From JBJFCE01 sp964437825 (lineage in GTDB: Bacteria > Bacillota > Clostridia > Lachnospirales > Lachnospiraceae), in assembly GCA_964437825.1 (NCBI GenBank), contig CAYTIH010000006.1:8168-72167 (forward strand): DNA of 64,000 nt, written 5' to 3'. The first letter of the stretch is position 1. Each line of letters opens with the position of its first letter. Position numbers and translations under genes: made by a program. Under the pieces are notes generated by a model. It was not told where the DNA came from, searched no databases, and saw only the letters and a list, made by a program, of their open reading frames with translations. Below are positions 9,420 through 18,305 of the stretch, piece after piece.

Positions 9420-9740
9420 TTATTCAGCGTCAGGCTTTTCAACCTGCACAATTGCCGATTTCTGCATCGGAATTCTGCAGTTTTTGTTATTACCAAACTC
9501 AACAATTACAGTATCATCAGTAATATCAATGACTATGCCGTAAAAGCCGCTGCTTGTTAAAACACTGTCACCTGTTTCCAATGTAGAAAGAAGTGCCTTC
9601 ATTTTTTTCTGCTCTTTTTTCTGAGGTCTAATCAGAATAAAGTAAAAGAATGCGACGATCACAGCCAGATAAAGGACAATTCCAAAAATTCCTGTTCCGC
9701 CTGCGCCTGATGCTGTTTCAGCCTCTAGTAATATTCCCAT
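9420..9740 (-). CDS. yajC: Preprotein translocase subunit YajC
   Basis: 106 residues with one membrane helix near residues 18-40 (FGIVLYLAVIVAFFYFILI), directly followed by the family motif RPQKKEQKKMKALLSTL and a small cytoplasmic domain with GDSVLTSSGFYGIV. YajC associates with SecDF at the Sec translocon. GGAGGAAGCAC precedes the ATG. It follows tgt by 106 bp; tgt-yajC is a common bacterial pairing. Confidence 0.95.
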   Translation of the reverse strand: MGILLEAETASGAGGTGIFGIVLYLAVIVAFFYFILIRPQKKEQKKMKALLSTLETGDSVLTSSGFYGIVIDITDDTVIVEFGNNKNCRIPMQKSAIVQVEKPDAE

Positions 9741-9846
9741 GTGCTTCCTCCAAATTTATCTAAAATTTCAATCAATGAATATCATACACAAAAAAAAACA
9801 ATACATCAAGTGTTTTCTCAGTTCCCGAAAACATTTCCGAATGATC

Positions 9847-10986
9847 TTACGGCAATGCTTCTCCCTGCTGCATACCATAGAGCTTTTCTTTTTTATATGC
9901 GGCAAAGCGTCCCTCATCAAGCGCGTTTCGGATTTCTTTCATCATATGATTATAAAAATACAGATTATGCGTCACACACAATCTCATCCCCAGCATTTCT
10001 TTTGCTTTTAATAAATGTCTGATATAGGCTCTGGAATATCTGCGGCATGCCGGGCAGCTGCAGCCTTCCTCAATCGGTCTGTCATCCAGCTCATATTTGG
10101 CGTTAAACAGATTGATTTTTCCATGACCGGTATACAAATGCCCGTGTCTTCCGTTTCTGGACGGATATACACAATCAAAAAAATCCACGCCCCGCTCCAC
10201 CGCCTCCAAAATATTTGCCGGAGTTCCGACGCCCATCAGATAAGTCGGCTTGTCCTTTGGTAAATGCGGAGTTACCTGTTCAATAATCCGGTACATTTCA
10301 TCATGTGTTTCTCCCACGGCAAGTCCGCCAATGGCATACCCATCCAGCTCAAGCTCGCTGATCTGTTTGGCATGCTCTATCCTGATATCGTCAAAAACAG
10401 CGCCCTGATTAATGCCAAACAATAACTGATTCCGATTAATCGTATCCTCCAGACTGTTCAGATGTTTCATTTCCGCCTGACAGCGCTTCAGCCATCTTGT
10501 CGTCCGGTCCACGGAATTCTGAACATATTCCCGGTCCGCCCTGCTGGAGGGACATTCATCAAACGCCATCGCAATGGTGGAGGCCAGATTGGACTGGATA
10601 CGCATACTCTCCTCCGGTCCCATAAAGATCTTCCTGCCGTCAATATGAGAATTAAAATAGACGCCCTCCTCCTTAATTTTCCGGAGCTGCGCAAGCGAAA
10701 AGACCTGAAATCCGCCGGAATCCGTAAGAATCGGCTTGTTCCATGACATAAACTTATGTAAACCGCCAAGTTTTTTTACGATTTCATCTCCCGGTCTTAC
10801 ATGAAGATGATAAGTATTGGATAATTCGATCTGAGTTCCGATTTCCTCCAAATCCGCCGTTGATACCGCGCCCTTAATAGCCGCAGCTGTTCCTACGTTC
10901 ATAAATACGGGAGTCTGCACCGTTCCGTGAACCGTTTCAAGCTCCGCACGTTTTGCATTTCCCTCGGTTTTTAATATTCTATACAT
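9847..10986 (-). CDS. tgt: Queuine/preQ1 tRNA-guanine transglycosylase
   Basis: Exchanges guanine 34 for preQ1 in tRNAs with GUN anticodons. The protein starts MYRILKTEGNAKRAELETVHG at 10986, just after GGAGGAACGGA; 22 residues of open frame upstream are not used. Visible motifs are SNTYHL, the active-site TDSGGFQVFSL, the GLAVGE loop, and the zinc site CSCPACRRYSRAYIRH near residue 310. 379 residues, the expected length. It sits between a VanY-type peptidase gene and yajC on the same strand. Confidence 0.96.
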   Translation of the reverse strand: MYRILKTEGNAKRAELETVHGTVQTPVFMNVGTAAAIKGAVSTADLEEIGTQIELSNTYHLHVRPGDEIVKKLGGLHKFMSWNKPILTDSGGFQVFSLAQLRKIKEEGVYFNSHIDGRKIFMGPEESMRIQSNLASTIAMAFDECPSSRADREYVQNSVDRTTRWLKRCQAEMKHLNSLEDTINRNQLLFGINQGAVFDDIRIEHAKQISELELDGYAIGGLAVGETHDEMYRIIEQVTPHLPKDKPTYLMGVGTPANILEAVERGVDFFDCVYPSRNGRHGHLYTGHGKINLFNAKYELDDRPIEEGCSCPACRRYSRAYIRHLLKAKEMLGMRLCVTHNLYFYNHMMKEIRNALDEGRFAAYKKEKLYGMQQGEALP

Positions 10987-11055
10987 TCCGTTCCTCCATG
11001 CCGCAGCGTTTTCAAATCCGTCAGTCGTATTTACCCGAACGCCGCGCCACAAGTA

Positions 11056-12087
11056 TCATTCTTCCACATACAAATTCCAGAATTCTTCCAATGTAAGCTG
11101 CTCGCTTTTCATGATTGCGGCAGCCTCTTTTCCCACATACCGAAAATGCCACGGCTCATATGTAATTCCCGTAATATATTCTTTTTCGGCGGGATAGCGC
11201 AGAATAAAACCATATTCCCAGCTATGCTCCGCAAGCCATTTTCCTGCCTGCGTTTCTCCAAAGCCTTCATCCAGCACGATATAGGTAGCCGTATAAATAT
11301 CCAGCGAAAGACCGATCTGATGTTCACTGGTCCCCGGAACCGTTACCTCCTGGGACGCCATTTTATAAGCATCCATATAGGTAAGCCCCCTGCTCATATA
11401 CAGCTTGATCTTCCGTTCAAACAATTCCACCTGCTTGCCGGAAGTCCTGTATGGAGAACAGATTTCCAGACTCACATTATCGTCCTTTGCCGCCCGAAGC
11501 ATACTAAGCAGATCTCCCAGAATTCGTTCATCACACTGCATGGAGCCCGTAATCGTGGTCAGATTAAAAGTATAATCATCCGGGATCGGATGCTGCTTAT
11601 TAATCAGAACCAGCCGCCAGTCGTCAGCAGAAAAGCCGTTTTGTTCTTCGGTATCATCAGGATTCTGCACTTCCGTATAAGCATTCAGATAATCCTCATT
11701 TGCCTTCAGAATTTCCTCCGCAGAATATATATCCACTTCATTTACATCATAGGACTCATAATCAAAAAAGCCCTCATCCGACATATTCTCCGCTGTCAAA
11801 TCATCCAGTTCCCCGCTCAGCATCATCTCATTTAAGTTCGATTCATATACTACCTGCGTTTCCCCTTCGAAATCCATATCAAGAAGTACCGGAAGCGCAA
11901 AGCTGGAGCTTAATAAAAAAACCAAAGCCGCGCAGAAAGTACCGCATAAACGCAGCTTTTGATTGAACAGACTGCGAAAAATATGGCAAAATCCAAGAAA
12001 CAAAAAGATGACCACCAGCATGGGCAGTCTCAGAATTTTATATTTTCTTGACAAACGTGTGAGTTTCTTTAGTATTTTTTCCTTCAT
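11056..12087 (-). CDS. VanY-type D-alanyl-D-alanine carboxypeptidase (M15B), membrane-anchored
   Basis: 343 residues. Two hydrophobic segments near residues 20-38 and 46-68 are followed by an acidic linker and an extracellular M15 peptidase domain from about residue 150. Zinc ligands and catalytic residues are visible in SEHQIGLSLDI (about 255) and EPWHFRYVG (about 312), and SPYRTSGKQ precedes them as in VanY. Such enzymes trim the terminal D-Ala of peptidoglycan peptides. It is divergent from aroC with 90 bp between the starts. Resistance to glycopeptides should not be assumed: no vanHAX-like genes are nearby. Confidence 0.9.
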   Translation of the reverse strand: MKEKILKKLTRLSRKYKILRLPMLVVIFLFLGFCHIFRSLFNQKLRLCGTFCAALVFLLSSSFALPVLLDMDFEGETQVVYESNLNEMMLSGELDDLTAENMSDEGFFDYESYDVNEVDIYSAEEILKANEDYLNAYTEVQNPDDTEEQNGFSADDWRLVLINKQHPIPDDYTFNLTTITGSMQCDERILGDLLSMLRAAKDDNVSLEICSPYRTSGKQVELFERKIKLYMSRGLTYMDAYKMASQEVTVPGTSEHQIGLSLDIYTATYIVLDEGFGETQAGKWLAEHSWEYGFILRYPAEKEYITGITYEPWHFRYVGKEAAAIMKSEQLTLEEFWNLYVEE

Positions 12088-12177
12088 GATTGTTCCTATT
12101 TCCTATCAATTATTTTTATGATATCATATTCATGAGAAAAAAACAGCTCTTTTTATCAAGAATCAGGAGGAAATAAC

Positions 12178-13329
12178 ATGAACGGTTCTACCTTTGGAAA
12201 TCATTTCCGGATTACTACCTGGGGCGAATCTCACGGAAAGGCCATCGGCGTTGTCGTGGACGGATGTCCTGCCGGACTTTCCCTGTCGGAAACGGATATC
12301 CAGTATTATCTGGACCGCAGGAAGCCGGGACAGTCGAAATTTTCTACACAAAGAAAGGAAGCCGATGAGGTACAGATTTTATCGGGTGTTTTTGAAGGAC
12401 GCACCACGGGTGCTCCGATTTCACTTCTGGTCGCAAACACCGCACAGCATTCCTCAGACTATAGCGAGATTGCAACCTATTACAGACCCGGACATGCAGA
12501 TTTCTCTTTTGACTCCAAGTATGGCTTCCGCGATTACAGAGGCGGCGGACGTTCTTCCGGCCGCGAAACCATCGGACGCGTGGCTGCAGGCGCCATCGCA
12601 CTGAAAATCCTGAAGGAACTCAGGATCGAGGTCACGGCCTATACCAATTCCATCGGTCCTGTCAGTATTGATGAAGCAAATTTCCAAAAAGAAGCCATTT
12701 TAACCACTCCCACAGCCATGCCCGATCCGGAAGCTTCGAAACGCGCAGAGGCCTATCTGTCCGAATGCATCAGGGAACTTGACTCCTGCGGCGGATCGGT
12801 AAAATGCGTGGTAAAGGGTCTTCCCGCCGGAATCGGTGAGCCTGTATTTGAAAAGCTGGACGCCTGCCTTGCCGGCGCACTCATGTCTATCGGCGCCGTT
12901 AAATGCGTGGAAATCGGCGATGGAGCCGCCGTTTCCGCCGCAAAAGGTTCCGAGAATAACGATATGTTTATTCCCGCTTCGGGCAATTCCGATCAGGCAG
13001 CCGCCTGCAGGGAAGGCGGAATTTCCAAAGCAACCAACCATGCCGGCGGTATTCTCGGCGGCATCAGCGACGGCTCGGACGTCATCGTAAAAGTACATAT
13101 CAAGCCGACGCCCTCCATTTTTAAAACGCAGCAGACCGTAAATCAGCTGGGAGAACCCATTCAGGCATCCATCAAAGGAAGACACGATCCGGTAATTGTA
13201 CCAAGAGCTGTTGTAGTCGTAGAGGCCATGACCGCTTTAACGGTGCTGGATCTGATGATTGCCAACATGTCCTCCAGAATGGATTATCTGCATGATATTT
13301 ATGACCGGAATCATAACACGGAAGCTTAG
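12178..13329 (+). CDS. aroC: Chorismate synthase
   Basis: FMN-dependent last step of the shikimate pathway. Signature segments are TWGESHGKAIGVVVDGCPAG near the N terminus, YRPGHADFSFDSKYG, RGGGRSSGRET (about residue 120-132) and the C-terminal GRHDPVIVPRAVVV. AGGAGGAAATAAC precedes the ATG. 383 residues, somewhat longer than short forms but full. It stands alone on the plus strand between minus-strand genes and ends 2 bp from a convergent short gene. Confidence 0.97.
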   Translation: MNGSTFGNHFRITTWGESHGKAIGVVVDGCPAGLSLSETDIQYYLDRRKPGQSKFSTQRKEADEVQILSGVFEGRTTGAPISLLVANTAQHSSDYSEIATYYRPGHADFSFDSKYGFRDYRGGGRSSGRETIGRVAAGAIALKILKELRIEVTAYTNSIGPVSIDEANFQKEAILTTPTAMPDPEASKRAEAYLSECIRELDSCGGSVKCVVKGLPAGIGEPVFEKLDACLAGALMSIGAVKCVEIGDGAAVSAAKGSENNDMFIPASGNSDQAAACREGGISKATNHAGGILGGISDGSDVIVKVHIKPTPSIFKTQQTVNQLGEPIQASIKGRHDPVIVPRAVVVVEAMTALTVLDLMIANMSSRMDYLHDIYDRNHNTEA

Positions 13330-13331
13330 AA

Positions 13332-13676
13332 TCAATATGATATTTGCACATTCCGGACCGTCCCGTCCGCCCTGTTATATACGCTTGAAATATACTCCGT
13401 TTCAATCGTATACGGCTCGTCCGACTTTTGATAGCTTCCTGCATAAACCACCTGACAGCTTCGCAGATACGCTTCCATCCGCTGTATGAAATAGTTCTCC
13501 GGCTCCGTATCGGGATATTTTAAATGCATGTCCTTATCAACCGGATGATAGATTTTCCCCCGCTGACCGGTATCCATATAAAGTCCGTAATATAAAGCCC
13601 GAAACCGGCGAAACACGCTTTGCGGGTCTCGCCGGTTATCGCGGCAGTTTGTCCGCACAAACAGGAGGCCGGTCAT
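13332..13676 (-). CDS. Hypothetical protein
   Basis: 114 codons I do not recognise. Only the last ~60 residues (from about YFIQRMEAYLRSC to the end) look like a folded, amphipathic protein; the Arg-rich first 35 residues may be untranslated, with an internal ATG at MDTGQRGKIYHP as an alternative start. The Shine-Dalgarno at 13676 is weak. It follows the lactonase-fold gene by 42 bp on the same strand and abuts aroC convergently. No better frame exists in this gap, which is the main support. Confidence 0.4.
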   Translation of the reverse strand: MTGLLFVRTNCRDNRRDPQSVFRRFRALYYGLYMDTGQRGKIYHPVDKDMHLKYPDTEPENYFIQRMEAYLRSCQVVYAGSYQKSDEPYTIETEYISSVYNRADGTVRNVQISY

Positions 13677-13718
13677 TGACAGACCAGCTTCCTGTATTCC
13701 ATTTACATCCCATTTCCG

Positions 13719-14786
13719 TTATGATTCCTGCTGCGCTGAAATATTATGGAAAATAATACAGTTCGGTTTATCCACTTTCATTTCTTTTCCATTCATAATA
13801 ATCAGCCCTTTTTGGGTATCCACATGAAAAAATGTAAGTGTATTGGACTCATGATTCAGAGATACCAGATGTTTATCATCCGGAAATAAAGCCGCATCCT
13901 TTGGATAGTCCCCGCTGACGGGAAGACATAACAGTTTTTCAAGCAGACCCGTTTTATGATCCACATTATAGATTACCACACTGTTGTCGCCCGCATTGGA
14001 GCTGACCAGATATTTGTAGTCTATAGAAAACTTAATCGCACTGGCGGCAGAACCGCTGGCATGATATTGATTTAAGGTCGAAATATTCTGAATCTTCTCA
14101 AATTCCGGATTGCCGCCTACTTCTTCATAATGATATACGTCAATATAATTCTTTAATTCATGAACAATGTAGAGAAATCTGCCGTCCTTAGAAAAGCACA
14201 TATGTCTTGGCGCGGACTCCAGCTCGCTTCGAATTACATCCACCAGCTTTAGCTTTCCGCCGGTCATATCCACGCGGTATACGTTAACATGATCCATGCC
14301 CAGATCTGCTGCCAGAAGATAATGGTTATCCCTTGTCATCTTCACACAGTTTACATGCGGCCTGAAATTACGTTCGGCAATGCTCCCAAGCCCTTTGAGG
14401 AAAATTTCATCCGTAACAGTCCCTATACTGCCATCCTCATTCAGTCTGAGTACGGTAATCTTGCCGTCATGATAGCCTGCCACAAATAGCAGACGGTCCT
14501 CAAAATCTGTGGACAAATAACAGCCCCTCATTCCGTTAATGGAAGCCATATTCATTTTCAGTAAGGAACCGTCCGGTTCAATCCGATAGGATTCCACGCC
14601 AAAATCCGTAATAGAATATAAAAACTTCCGGTTATGGGAAAGGGTCAAATAGGAGGAATTGGTGATCTCCACCTGGTCCTTTTCCGTAAATCTGCCCTTT
14701 TTCAAATCCACATCATAAATCTTGATTCCGTGGTTATCCTTCATCGTATAGGTGGATACATATGCAACATACTTCTCTGTACTCAT
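13719..14786 (-). CDS. Lactonase-fold seven-bladed beta-propeller protein (6-phosphogluconolactonase-like)
   Basis: 355 residues from the ATG at 14786, which follows GGAGGACCCTGTC. The protein has repeated blade-like segments (YLTLSHNRKFLYSI, HMCFSKDGRFLYIVHE, AIKFSIDYKYLVSSN, KDAALFPDDKHLVSLNHES) typical of the PF10282 lactonase propeller family, to which some 6-phosphogluconolactonases belong. The family also holds proteins of unknown substrate, so the enzyme name is only a lead. No signal peptide, hence cytoplasmic. It closes a run headed by the GH13-like gene, which hints at a carbohydrate role. Confidence 0.75.
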   Translation of the reverse strand: MSTEKYVAYVSTYTMKDNHGIKIYDVDLKKGRFTEKDQVEITNSSYLTLSHNRKFLYSITDFGVESYRIEPDGSLLKMNMASINGMRGCYLSTDFEDRLLFVAGYHDGKITVLRLNEDGSIGTVTDEIFLKGLGSIAERNFRPHVNCVKMTRDNHYLLAADLGMDHVNVYRVDMTGGKLKLVDVIRSELESAPRHMCFSKDGRFLYIVHELKNYIDVYHYEEVGGNPEFEKIQNISTLNQYHASGSAASAIKFSIDYKYLVSSNAGDNSVVIYNVDHKTGLLEKLLCLPVSGDYPKDAALFPDDKHLVSLNHESNTLTFFHVDTQKGLIIMNGKEMKVDKPNCIIFHNISAQQES

Positions 14787-14871
14787 GACAGGGTCCTCCA
14801 ATCCGGTAATTTTCAGGTACAAAAATAAGCTCCGCCCATATTGTACCACTTCCTTCACCTTTTGTTAATCA

Positions 14872-15156
14872 TCAGGAATTATTTTCTTCGCAGCCACAGG
14901 GGCCGTTCGTTCCTCTAAACGGTGGATAATCCGGCTCGCTGTCCCTGCGGTTCAGCATAGAAAACGGGTTGCCGCAGCCACAGTCATCGTTGTCATTTTC
15001 CGCATTTCCGCATCCGCAGCCTGTTCTGTTATTTGATTTTGCGCCGCCTGTGCTGTTTCTGTCACGGCCACGGTCACAGCTCCTTCTGCCATTTTCCGTA
15101 CAGAAATCTCCGTTACAGAAAAACAGCAGTAAGATAATCAGCCAAATGGAACTCAT
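14872..15156 (-). CDS. Small membrane protein with CGCG motifs (cysteine/asparagine-rich)
   Basis: 94 residues from the ATG at 15156 (GGAG six nt upstream; a TTG two codons earlier is less likely). Residues 2-15 (SSIWLIILLLFFCN) form a short hydrophobic segment. The remainder is rich in Gly, Asn, Asp and Cys with repeated CGCG pairs (TGCGCG, DDCGCG, GPCGCE). The layout resembles small high-cysteine clostridial proteins, sometimes annotated as chorion-like, that pair a WIILLL segment with CGCG runs. Function unknown; a spore surface or metal-binding role would be conjecture. It lies between the DUF5662 and lactonase-fold genes. Confidence 0.7.
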   Translation of the reverse strand: MSSIWLIILLLFFCNGDFCTENGRRSCDRGRDRNSTGGAKSNNRTGCGCGNAENDNDDCGCGNPFSMLNRRDSEPDYPPFRGTNGPCGCEENNS

Positions 15157-15181
15157 ATACAACTCCGATATATTTTATTCT

Positions 15182-15724
15182 TTACCATAGTGTATGCTTC
15201 TTCAGAATTCTTGTGCGTATATGACGGAAGGTTTTTTCCTCCCCGTCCCTGGCCAGCATCCGCAGCAAAAATTCAAGCTGTTTTTTCGTTTTCTCATGGA
15301 TCAGGTTATGGTCACTTGCCTGCAAATAATAATCCAAAGGATCACGGTCCGTATACCGATCCTTTCTGTATACCTTGGACGCCGCAATTCTGTCCATAAA
15401 CATTTCGATCACATAGGGCAGGGGCATCGCTACCGGCACCATCCCTTTTTTCGTTATGCTGTAATCCGACCAATATTCATAATGATGCTTATTGCGTCCC
15501 TTATGGTGGAGCCATGCACTGGAATAACCAATCGCTTCTCTTTCCGCATTATTGGGACTTCTGTTACCCTGGAAGTAACGAACGCCCACCATAAATTCCT
15601 CCGGGGAATATTTTGACAGATCATGAAGCAGTCCCTGCCTGTATAATCCCACCTTAAAGCACCCCTGCATAACCAGATATTTGTGATATGTGATTGTCTT
15701 AAAATGCTGCCAAGCCGTATTCAT
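15182..15724 (-). CDS. DUF5662 family protein
   Basis: 180 residues from the ATG at 15724, which comes one base after the stop of the GH13-like gene, so the two are translationally close. A compact helical protein with HDLSKYSPEEF near residue 35 and HHKGRNKHHYEYW near residue 75, a His/Asp-rich pattern that recalls metal-dependent HD-type proteins but is not a proven HD domain. I recognise it as the DUF5662 type common in Firmicutes; no function is known to me. The helical C terminus ends in a basic stretch. Confidence 0.7.
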   Translation of the reverse strand: MNTAWQHFKTITYHKYLVMQGCFKVGLYRQGLLHDLSKYSPEEFMVGVRYFQGNRSPNNAEREAIGYSSAWLHHKGRNKHHYEYWSDYSITKKGMVPVAMPLPYVIEMFMDRIAASKVYRKDRYTDRDPLDYYLQASDHNLIHEKTKKQLEFLLRMLARDGEEKTFRHIRTRILKKHTLW

Positions 15725-15725
15725 G

Positions 15726-17681
15726 TCATCCTTCACCCGTTCTTTTTCTGCTCTTTGCAGGTACCGGCTCACTGACCAGAATCTGTATGCTTCTGCCCTC
15801 TGCAACGGTATAGTCCTCCCTGCATTCGGAAACGGAAAAGCTGTCCTCAGCTGCGGTATCCATGACTAACTGCCACTGATATCCTTTTTTCAATTTCGGA
15901 AGTGCAAATCGATGAGAAATCCAATGCATGTTAAATACGATATAGATATCCTGATCTTTCCGTCCCTTTCTGTCCCCGTACGCACCCGCATATAAAATAC
16001 CCATGTGCCTGTTATAGTTTGCACAATTGATACTGAAGGCTTCCTCTGAATGGAAGGAAATCTCCGGATAAGTACCGGGTATCATCGATCCCATATCCGT
16101 ATCGTTCTTATGGAAGGACGCATGCTCCATTCTGAAACGGATCAGCTGCTTTAAAAAAGCAAACTGTTCCTTTGCCCACTTGCTTTTAGACCAATCCTTC
16201 CAGCCAATGTCATTGTCCTGGCAGTAGGGATTATTATTTCCAAGCTGTGTATTACAGTCTTCATCCCCCGCCGTCAAAAACGGGGTCCCCTGTGAGAGCA
16301 TCACAATCGCCATGGCATTTTTCATCTGTTTCTTGCGAAGATTTATAACCAGATTTTTTCTGGTAGGGCCCTCTATCCCGCAATTCCAGCTGAAATTATA
16401 ATCATTTCCGTCCCGGTTATCTTCTCCGTTTGCCTCGTTATGCTTTCTGTCATAGGAAACCAGATCCGCAAGCGTAAATCCGTAATAATTTGTAATGTAA
16501 TGCAGACTCCCGTGCTTTTTGGAATCCGAACACATATGCTGCATCATACAATTCAGCATATTCTCATCGCCCTTCAGATACTTTCTTGCATCCGCCATAA
16601 AGCTGTCATTGGCATTTGCCATATTCCGGTATCCGGGCACCTCCGAGCCATAATAGATCTCATCATACGGAAAATGATAATAAATCAGCTTCGTATTGCC
16701 AAACAGCGGCTCTGTCGCAAGCAACGTCAGCGGTATCCTGTTTCCCATCAAATGAAAACCGTCAATATGATACTCAAGTACCCAATATTTTAAAATTTCC
16801 AGAATATATCCCTGCTTGCATTCATCCGGAAAATAAAATTGCAGTATGACCTCGATTCCGTTTTTATGGCATTCCCGTATTAGTGTTTTACATTCCTCCA
16901 CAGGATGAGCACCCGCTGCATAGGCAGTTTTCGGCGCAAAGTAGCATGCCGTCTTATACCCCCAGTAATTGACATGTCCCTTGGACCTTTGCTGTTTTTG
17001 AAGCGCTGCACTTTTCTGATCTGCGCCATTCTCAAATGCTGCGCTGTCATCCGGCTTGTCCTTATAATGTGCAAGCGCATATTCCATCGTATTGAGCGGA
17101 ATTTCCTCCTCCCACTCGGCAAATTCATAGATTGGCTGCAATTCCAGATTTCTGATTCCAAGCTCAGTTAAATACGGCAGCTTTTCCATCAATCCAAGGA
17201 AGGTTCCTTTATGCTTTACACCGCTCTTTTTATTCTTGGTAAATCCTCTTACATGCGCACAATAAAAAAGACTTTCTTCATAGGGAATTCTCAGGGGTTC
17301 ATCCCCCTCCCAGTCAAAGCTGCCGCAGGGAAGCCCCGCTCTCGGCACGCATACCTTTGTCTCCATAGGTCTTCCGAAGCTTTTCGTCCCGACCACCTCT
17401 TTTGCATAGGCATCCAGAAAGCACTGATCCCCGCGATAAAAGTTATAATAACACTGCGACGGCTTCATATGCTCTATAAAAACACAGCAGATATTTCCTG
17501 CAAAATACGTTTCTTCAAAAGGAATTTTTATGAAATTCTCAGGATTTTTCCTGTCATAAAGAATGAGTCCGCAATCCTTTCTGTCATAAATCACGGCTGC
17601 AAAATTAATTCCGCCCTTCATCACCGTGGCGCCCAGAGGATACGGTGCGCCTTTTTTCAGGGTAAGTTCATGTTTTATCAT
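15726..17681 (-). CDS. GH13 glycogen-debranching (GlgX/isoamylase-like) protein lacking catalytic residues
   Basis: 651 residues. The N terminus (PYPLGATVMKGGINFAAVIYD) matches the CBM48-like domain of GlgX/TreX-type debranching enzymes, followed by a GH13 barrel and a C-terminal beta domain. Strong family segments remain: FTLADLVSYDRKHNEANGE and LSQGTPFLTAGDE. The catalytic motifs are altered. Region I reads ILQFYFPDE in place of the usual D-V-V-x-N-H; region II reads DGFHLMG where the nucleophile Asp should stand (usually DGFRFD); region III reads KLIYYHFP in place of a Glu-containing KLIAEPWD; region IV reads ITNYYGFTL in place of HDGFTL. All three acidic residues are therefore missing, so it is probably a binding or regulatory pseudoenzyme. 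It heads the minus-strand run with DUF5662. Confidence 0.85.
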   Translation of the reverse strand: MIKHELTLKKGAPYPLGATVMKGGINFAAVIYDRKDCGLILYDRKNPENFIKIPFEETYFAGNICCVFIEHMKPSQCYYNFYRGDQCFLDAYAKEVVGTKSFGRPMETKVCVPRAGLPCGSFDWEGDEPLRIPYEESLFYCAHVRGFTKNKKSGVKHKGTFLGLMEKLPYLTELGIRNLELQPIYEFAEWEEEIPLNTMEYALAHYKDKPDDSAAFENGADQKSAALQKQQRSKGHVNYWGYKTACYFAPKTAYAAGAHPVEECKTLIRECHKNGIEVILQFYFPDECKQGYILEILKYWVLEYHIDGFHLMGNRIPLTLLATEPLFGNTKLIYYHFPYDEIYYGSEVPGYRNMANANDSFMADARKYLKGDENMLNCMMQHMCSDSKKHGSLHYITNYYGFTLADLVSYDRKHNEANGEDNRDGNDYNFSWNCGIEGPTRKNLVINLRKKQMKNAMAIVMLSQGTPFLTAGDEDCNTQLGNNNPYCQDNDIGWKDWSKSKWAKEQFAFLKQLIRFRMEHASFHKNDTDMGSMIPGTYPEISFHSEEAFSINCANYNRHMGILYAGAYGDRKGRKDQDIYIVFNMHWISHRFALPKLKKGYQWQLVMDTAAEDSFSVSECREDYTVAEGRSIQILVSEPVPAKSRKRTGEG

Positions 17682-17908
17682 TCCAAATCTCCAGTATCAA
17701 ATTTAAGCATATTGTATATCATTTGTAATCATAGTTTAGCACATTTTTGATTTGATTCCTATTAGTACCTTGCTTTTTCTTTCTTTTTTCAGTAGAATTA
17801 TTTACACTTACGGTACAAAAATTCAAAATCCGGTTTCTCTATTCGAAAAAATGACCGGAATTTGACCGATAACCTATACAGCGAAAAATACGCAGAAATG
17901 AGGCAGCT
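17682..17908. other. Divergent intergenic region, 227 bp
   Basis: AT-rich space between the divergent GH13-like and DUF1292 genes. It must hold promoters for both directions, but I see only weak hexamers (a TTGACC near 17860 without a good -10). No riboswitch or RNA structure is apparent. Confidence 0.4.
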
Positions 17909-18259
17909 ATGACAGATCACAAGAATAATCAGGAAGATCAGGGCTTTGACGATGAGACGATGACTGTGGATATGACCTTGGATGACGGTACGGTGGTTAC
18001 CTGTTCCATTGTTACGATTCTCTCTGTAGAAAATCAGGACTATATTGTACTGCTTCCTCTTGATGAAAACGGAGAAAATCATGACGGGGAGGTTTGGATC
18101 TACCGCTACTTCGAAAACGAATCCGATCCCAATGCCGAACCTGGAATCGAATATATCGACAGCGAAGAAGAATATGAAATTGTTTCCGACAAATTTGACG
18201 AGTATTTGGACAATGTGGAATTTGACGAGCTTTTACCCGATGAGGATCAGGAACAATAA
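17909..18259 (+). CDS. DUF1292 domain protein (YrzB-like)
   Basis: 116 very acidic residues. The core TVDMTLDDGTVVTCSIV, QDYIVLLPLDE and GEVWIYRYFE followed by an EDEE-type tail is the DUF1292 pattern, a small beta-rich domain found across Firmicutes and often encoded near ruvX/alaS-type genes. Function is unknown. GAGG sits 5 nt before the ATG. It ends 47 bp from the convergent helicase gene. Confidence 0.85.
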   Translation: MTDHKNNQEDQGFDDETMTVDMTLDDGTVVTCSIVTILSVENQDYIVLLPLDENGENHDGEVWIYRYFENESDPNAEPGIEYIDSEEEYEIVSDKFDEYLDNVEFDELLPDEDQEQ

Positions 18260-18305
18260 GAAGCCTTAACGAAGGCCGCATCCGAAGTCATCATCGGCAA
18301 AACGC

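Noticed and set aside
11056..12087. Vancomycin resistance gene
   Set aside because: VanY-type peptidases are ordinary wall enzymes in Clostridia; no vanH, vanA or vanX homologue is nearby.
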